Shown here piece by piece: positions 59,602 through 64,000 of a stretch of DNA of 64,000 bases. The stretch is from contig NZ_CABHMS010000008.1 in the NCBI RefSeq assembly GCF_902167635.1, positions 298,384 to 362,383 on the forward strand. The letters run 5' to 3'. The translations under genes were made by a program, and so were the position numbers. The stretch is from Chitinophaga vietnamensis (GTDB taxonomy: Bacteria; Bacteroidota; Bacteroidia; Chitinophagales; Chitinophagaceae). A model generated the notes under the pieces. The model was given only the letters and a program-made list of their open reading frames with translations, ran no database searches and was not told the origin of the DNA. The stretch's first letter is position 1; each line of letters starts with the position of its first letter.

Positions 59602-62600
59602 ATGAATTTACAGGCTGTATTACAACTTTATCAACGTGATCATCGCCTGCAGACGCTGGTGAAGGGGCTTCAACAACCCACCCCACAATACTTTCAGCTT
59701 TCGTCCCTGAGTGGGAGTGCATTAAATTTTGTGGCAGTGAGCACCTGGGCGCATGCAGATGTGAACCATCTCTTTATCCTGAACGATAAAGAGGAGGCAG
59801 CCTATTTTCAAAACGACCTGGAACAACTCTCCCAGGCACTTGATATCTTCTACTTCCCAGACTCTTTCAAGAAAACCGGTCAGTTCACAGACCTGAACAG
59901 CAGCCACAGTATGCTGCGTACAGAAGCGCTGATGAAATTCTCCGGACCCTCCGTGCATAAAAAGGTACTCGTTACCTATCCCGAAGCACTGTGGGAGAAA
60001 GTAGCCGGCAGCATGGCTTTCAGCGCCAATATGGTGCAGCTCAAAGTAGGCGACGTGCTCAAAGTGGACGCCCTCCTCGAACAACTCGTAGGATGGGGCT
60101 TTCATTATACCGACTTCGTATACGAACCCGGCCAGTACGCGTTGAGAGGCGGTATCCTCGACATCTACTCTTTCGGTAATGATAAACCTTACCGCATCGA
60201 GCTTTTTGGTGAAGATATCGACTCCATCCGTCTCTTCGATCCCGAAACACAGCTGAGCGAACGCAAACTCACGCAGGTAACGCTCATCGCCAATATGGAC
60301 ACCCGCGCCGCCGATCATACCAAATCCTCACTGGTAGAGTTCCTCCCGGAAAATACCATCGTATGGATGAAGGATCCCGGCTATGTCAAAGGCGTAGTGG
60401 AACAAATGGAAGAACGCCTCGACGATTTCCTGCAATCAGGACAGAAGGTAAGGATAGATGAAGATGAAGAGATGGAAATCAAAGCGGACGATTTCGTGAA
60501 AGCCGCCACCCTGCTGGATCAGCTGCTGAAAAGACATACCATCGTTTTCGGTAACAAAGACTGGCTCTCAGAAAATGGTTTCCGTTCCGATACGATCGTT
60601 TTCGATACACAGGAACAACCGGTGTTCAACCGTCAGTTCGAACTCCTGCTGAAAGATCTCACCAGTCACAACAACAATAAATATTCACTTTTTATATTCG
60701 CTGATAACCCGCGCCAGCTCGAACGTTTGCGCAGTATCTTCGAAGACCTCAAGGCAACATTCGTGTTCTATCCCATACCAGTGGCCATCAGCCACGGTTT
60801 CATAGATCACGCGCTTAAAATCGTTTGCTATACCGATCACCAGATCTTCCAGCGTTTCCACAAATCCAGGGTGCGACAAGCCTACAACAAGAACAAGGCG
60901 ATCACCATGAAAACGCTGCGTGAGCTGCAATCCGGCGATTACGTTACCCACATCGATCATGGAGTGGGCGTGTACAGCGGCTTGCAGAAGATTGAAGTAG
61001 GCGGCAAAATGCAGGAAGCCATCCGCATTATTTACAAGAACAACGACCTCTTGTATGTAAATATCAACTCCCTGCACAAGATCAGCAAATACACCGGCAA
61101 AGAAGGCGTAGAGCCCCGCGTGAATAAACTCGGCAGCGATGCCTGGGACAAGCTGAAAGAAAAAGCCAAAACACAGGTAAAGGATATCGCCAAAGACCTC
61201 ATACAGCTGTACGCTGTACGCAAGGCCCAGCAAGGGTTTTCACATACCCCCGATACCTACCTGCAAACGGAGCTCGAAGCATCCTTCATCTACGAAGATA
61301 CGCCGGACCAGAGCAAGGCTACCGCCGATGTGAAACGCGATATGGAATCGCCCTCACCCATGGATCGCCTCGTGTGTGGCGATGTGGGCTTCGGTAAAAC
61401 AGAAGTAGCCGTTCGTGCCGCCTTCAAATCCATCGTGGATGGCAAACAGGCCGCCGTGTTGGTACCCACTACCATCCTCGCTTTCCAGCACTATAAAACA
61501 TTCTCCGAACGCCTCAAGGATTTTCCATGTACCGTGGATTATCTCAACAGGTTCAAATCTTCCAAAGAGAAAAAAGAGACGCTCAAAAAACTGGAAGAAG
61601 GAAAGATCGATATCATCATCGGCACGCATGCCTTGCTCGGCAAGGAAGTGAAGTTCAAAGACCTGGGCGTACTGGTGATCGATGAAGAACAGAAATTCGG
61701 TGTTTCCGCCAAAGAAAAACTGAAGCAACTCAAACATAACGTTGATACGCTCACACTAACGGCAACGCCTATCCCAAGAACGCTGCAGTTCTCGCTCATG
61801 GGAGCCCGCGACCTGTCTATCATCAATACGCCGCCGCCTAACCGTCAGCCTATTGAAACGGAAGTGCACGTATTCAACCAGGACCTGATCCGCGATGCCA
61901 TCTACTACGAAACAGAGCGTGGCGGCCAGGTATACTTTATTCACAACCGGGTGAAAGGCCTCGCTGAAATGGCGGCGCTCATCCAGGGCCTCTGTCCTGA
62001 TCTGTCCATCGCTACGGCGCATGGCCAGCTCGAAGGCCACCAACTCGAAGAGGTGATCCTCGATTTTATCGACCGCCGCTACGACGTGCTGGTATGTACC
62101 AACATCGTGGAAAGCGGTGTGGATATCCCCAATGCCAATACCATCATCATCAATAATGCGCATCACTTTGGGTTAAGTGATCTGCACCAGCTGCGCGGTC
62201 GTGTAGGCCGTAGCAACAAAAAGGCTTTCTGCTACCTGCTGGCGCCGCCTATGAGCACATTGCCGGCCGATAGCCGCAAACGCCTGCAAACACTGGAACA
62301 ACACAGCGAGCTCGGAAGCGGCTTCCAGATCGCTATGCGCGACCTCGATATCCGTGGCGCCGGTAACCTCCTCGGAGGCGAACAAAGCGGCTTCATGGCC
62401 GAAATAGGTTTCGATATGTATCAGAAAATCCTGGATGAAGCCATCCGCGAACTGAAACAAAACGAATTCCGCGATCTCTTTAAAGAACAACTGGAAGAAA
62501 AGAAAGATTTCGTGAGCGACTGTACCATCGATACAGACCTCGAAATACTCATACCAGATACTTATATAGAAAGCATCCAGGAACGTTTGAACCTGTACCA

Positions 62601-62973
62601 GGAGCTGGATAATATCACCGAAGAAACCAGGCTGCAAGCCTTCGAAACCGAGCTGGCAGACCGTTTCGGCCCATTGCCTGAACCCGTGAAGGAACTCCTT
62701 ACCATGATCCGCTGCCGTTGGATGGCCATCCAGCTAGGCTTCGAGAAAATGATGCTCAAAGAAGAAAACCTCCGCTGCTATTTTATCAATAACCCGGATT
62801 CTCCCTACTTCGAATCTCCTACGTTCAACCATATATTAACGTATATCCAAACCCGTACGAACAACGCCAAACTCAAACAAGTAGGTAAAAATTTCATGCT
62901 CGTGGTATCCCGTATCCGGCATATGAATGACCTGTACAACTTCCTCAAAGGTATCACCGACAGCAGAAAATAA
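59602..62973 (+). CDS. mfd: Transcription-repair coupling factor
   Basis: A full-length, 1123-residue ATP-driven translocase that removes stalled RNA polymerase from lesions and recruits UvrA. The N-terminal UvrB-like part is present ('YEPGQYALRGGILDIYSFGN'). The RNA polymerase-interaction domain has 'DYVTHIDHGVGVYSGLQKIE'. The helicase core has Walker A 'CGDVGFGKTEVAVRAAF', Walker B 'VLVIDEEQKFGV', 'LTATPIPRTL', and 'QLRGRVGRSNKKAFCYLL'. The C-terminal TRCF domain follows. A short-leader promoter box lies directly upstream. Confidence 0.98.
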   Translation: MNLQAVLQLYQRDHRLQTLVKGLQQPTPQYFQLSSLSGSALNFVAVSTWAHADVNHLFILNDKEEAAYFQNDLEQLSQALDIFYFPDSFKKTGQFTDLNSSHSMLRTEALMKFSGPSVHKKVLVTYPEALWEKVAGSMAFSANMVQLKVGDVLKVDALLEQLVGWGFHYTDFVYEPGQYALRGGILDIYSFGNDKPYRIELFGEDIDSIRLFDPETQLSERKLTQVTLIANMDTRAADHTKSSLVEFLPENTIVWMKDPGYVKGVVEQMEERLDDFLQSGQKVRIDEDEEMEIKADDFVKAATLLDQLLKRHTIVFGNKDWLSENGFRSDTIVFDTQEQPVFNRQFELLLKDLTSHNNNKYSLFIFADNPRQLERLRSIFEDLKATFVFYPIPVAISHGFIDHALKIVCYTDHQIFQRFHKSRVRQAYNKNKAITMKTLRELQSGDYVTHIDHGVGVYSGLQKIEVGGKMQEAIRIIYKNNDLLYVNINSLHKISKYTGKEGVEPRVNKLGSDAWDKLKEKAKTQVKDIAKDLIQLYAVRKAQQGFSHTPDTYLQTELEASFIYEDTPDQSKATADVKRDMESPSPMDRLVCGDVGFGKTEVAVRAAFKSIVDGKQAAVLVPTTILAFQHYKTFSERLKDFPCTVDYLNRFKSSKEKKETLKKLEEGKIDIIIGTHALLGKEVKFKDLGVLVIDEEQKFGVSAKEKLKQLKHNVDTLTLTATPIPRTLQFSLMGARDLSIINTPPPNRQPIETEVHVFNQDLIRDAIYYETERGGQVYFIHNRVKGLAEMAALIQGLCPDLSIATAHGQLEGHQLEEVILDFIDRRYDVLVCTNIVESGVDIPNANTIIINNAHHFGLSDLHQLRGRVGRSNKKAFCYLLAPPMSTLPADSRKRLQTLEQHSELGSGFQIAMRDLDIRGAGNLLGGEQSGFMAEIGFDMYQKILDEAIRELKQNEFRDLFKEQLEEKKDFVSDCTIDTDLEILIPDTYIESIQERLNLYQELDNITEETRLQAFETELADRFGPLPEPVKELLTMIRCRWMAIQLGFEKMMLKEENLRCYFINNPDSPYFESPTFNHILTYIQTRTNNAKLKQVGKNFMLVVSRIRHMNDLYNFLKGITDSRK

Positions 62974-63158
62974 TTTTGCTATTTATTTATTTTATTATTT
63001 AGCTATTTGTAACTATTTAGCTATTATATCGTTATTTAAATTCTTACATCGAAAATAAATAAATCCTCAAATTTTTATGGAATCGCTTTTATCTCATGCA
63101 TCATGAGGGTGTAAATCAAAACGGAAACAAAAATATTTTATCAGTAAAACTTCGACAC

Positions 63159-63881
63159 ATGAAAAAGGTAATGTTATTAGCCGCAGGATTATTCGTAGCC
63201 ATGAGCAGCTTTGCACAAACGATAGATAGCAAACAGCCCGTAAAGAAAATAGAAGTGAACGGCTCTGCTGAAATGGAAATTACGCCGGATGAAATCTATC
63301 TCAATATCTCTCTGCGTGAATATCTCAACAAGAACAAAACAAAAGTGGATATCTCCACACTGGAAAAACAACTGGAAAAAGCCGTAAGCGATGCCGGTAT
63401 TCCGAAAGAGAACTTCACTATCGAAAATGTATACGGCAACAATTATGAGATCTGGTATCTCCGCAAGAAGAAAGAACCGCAGGAATTTATGGCCCGCAAA
63501 GAATACCGCCTGAAGCTGAACAAGCTGGACAAGATCAACCAGGTGCTTGCCGCCGTGGATGCAGATGGTATCGAAAATGTGAAAGTGGCATCTTATACTT
63601 CCAGCAAAATGGAAGAATATCGCAAGCAGGTGAAGATCAAAGCAGTTCAGGCAGCTAAGGCAAAAGCAGAATATATGCTGGAAGCTATTGGCAACAAGAT
63701 CGACAACGTTATTGAAATAACAGAGATCAGCACTGATAACTACTCCGATTTCAACCGCAACATCATGAGCAATGTAGCGATGTACAAATCTGCTGATGCC
63801 GTGGGCGGCGCCGCTGAATCTGATATCAGTTTCAAAACAATTAAAATCCGTGCAGAAGTAAGAACGGTGTTCGGGACCTGA
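63159..63881 (+). CDS. SIMPL-domain (DUF541) periplasmic protein
   Basis: A 240-residue secreted protein with signal peptide (about 1-20, 'AMSSFAQ'). The SIMPL/DUF541 domain shows 'EVNGSAEMEITPDEIYLNIS' at the start and 'VKIKAVQAAKAKAEYMLEAI' in the helical part. The ATG at 63159 is chosen because it yields the signal peptide. The last residues 'KIRAEVRTVFGT' differ from the usual end, where I would expect a VxxVFxI-type strand; the change falls exactly where an unrelated coding frame begins. It may be slightly truncated or its end replaced. Confidence 0.85.
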   Translation: MKKVMLLAAGLFVAMSSFAQTIDSKQPVKKIEVNGSAEMEITPDEIYLNISLREYLNKNKTKVDISTLEKQLEKAVSDAGIPKENFTIENVYGNNYEIWYLRKKKEPQEFMARKEYRLKLNKLDKINQVLAAVDADGIENVKVASYTSSKMEEYRKQVKIKAVQAAKAKAEYMLEAIGNKIDNVIEITEISTDNYSDFNRNIMSNVAMYKSADAVGGAAESDISFKTIKIRAEVRTVFGT

Positions 63882-64000
63882 ACATCAAAGCTGGTAAACG
63901 TTTCCACACGATCACGCTTACTTACGATATCGTGAACCTTACCAACCTGCTGAACAAAGATTGGGGTATCCAGTACTTCTCACCCAACACTTTCAACTCT
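63875..64000 (+). pseudogene. C-terminal fragment of a TonB-dependent receptor without a start
   Basis: The frame from 63875 to the window edge encodes 42 residues including 'LNIKAGKRFHTITLTYDIVN' and 'LTNLLNKDWGIQYFSPN'. This is the typical last part of a Bacteroidota TonB-dependent receptor barrel. It overlaps the end of the SIMPL gene in a different frame and has no start codon, signal peptide or preceding barrel. It could be a deletion remnant, a recombination joint or an assembly chimera. Confidence 0.6.

Noticed and set aside
1-64000. tRNA, rRNA, tmRNA or known riboswitches
   Set aside because: I looked in the intergenic stretches, including those before gcvH and alaS, and saw no cloverleaf tRNA, rRNA segment or known switch core.
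1-64000. Antiphage or toxin-antitoxin systems
   Set aside because: No nuclease, reverse transcriptase, STAND ATPase, restriction or toxin family was recognised; MazG-like and YihY here fit housekeeping roles.

Overview
The window looks like chromosomal DNA of a Bacteroidota bacterium, most likely a Chitinophaga-type member of the Chitinophagaceae. Evidence: three tandem SusC/SusD outer-membrane nutrient-uptake loci, many lipoproteins with Bacteroidota lipoboxes, TAnnTTTG -7 promoter boxes, A-rich leaders without Shine-Dalgarno sequences, and family pairs typical of the phylum (winged-helix regulator plus CreD, gcvH plus VanZ, MoxR/DUF58/BatA, single-chain GlyRS). The genus is an inference; no rRNA or tRNA gene was seen.

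Layout. 1-14.6 kb: three SusC/SusD loci on the + strand (the first SusC lacks its N-terminus at the window edge), without any glycanase. 14.7-20 kb: TlpA-like lipoprotein, gatB, a class-3 aldehyde dehydrogenase and a double-PDZ protein. 20-28.8 kb: alaS divergent from an M23 endopeptidase, a MerR-like regulator and a cysteine-less thioredoxin-fold protein, then MscS, an amidohydrolase and prfA. 29-32.6 kb: a DUF937-like protein, an OmpA-like lipoprotein, VanZ, gcvH, a cyclophilin and a small unknown. 32.8-36.7 kb: a short Bat operon (MoxR, DUF58, membrane protein, BatA). 36.8-42.6 kb: rsgA, two tiny lipoproteins, gamma-carbonic anhydrase, a class III aminotransferase and a DUF5686-type protein. 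42.7-46.1 kb: membrane protein, winged-helix regulator, CreD, diacylglycerol kinase and DUF1361 protein. 46.2-53.8 kb: a large propeller/barrel protein, a metallo-beta-lactamase-fold hydrolase, a flippase, ArfB and an unknown membrane protein. 53.8-64 kb: dtd, three related lipoproteins, MazG-like, YihY, glyS, a flavodoxin reductase, mfd and a SIMPL protein. The last 126 bases read as the C-terminal barrel of a TonB-dependent receptor.

Most of the window is housekeeping: tRNA charging and quality control (alaS, glyS, gatB, dtd), release and rescue factors (prfA, arfB), ribosome maturation (rsgA), repair (mfd) and the cell envelope. I see no defence island, CRISPR array, prophage or insertion sequence.

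The less ordinary features are: (i) long, often near-perfect palindromes that fill gene junctions, some starting at or inside the stop codon, including two copies of one sequence family 21 kb apart; (ii) a 22-base near-identical operator-like element overlapping or preceding two promoters that flank a winged-helix regulator gene; (iii) three diverged lipoprotein genes between dtd and mazG; and (iv) a likely broken junction at the right end.
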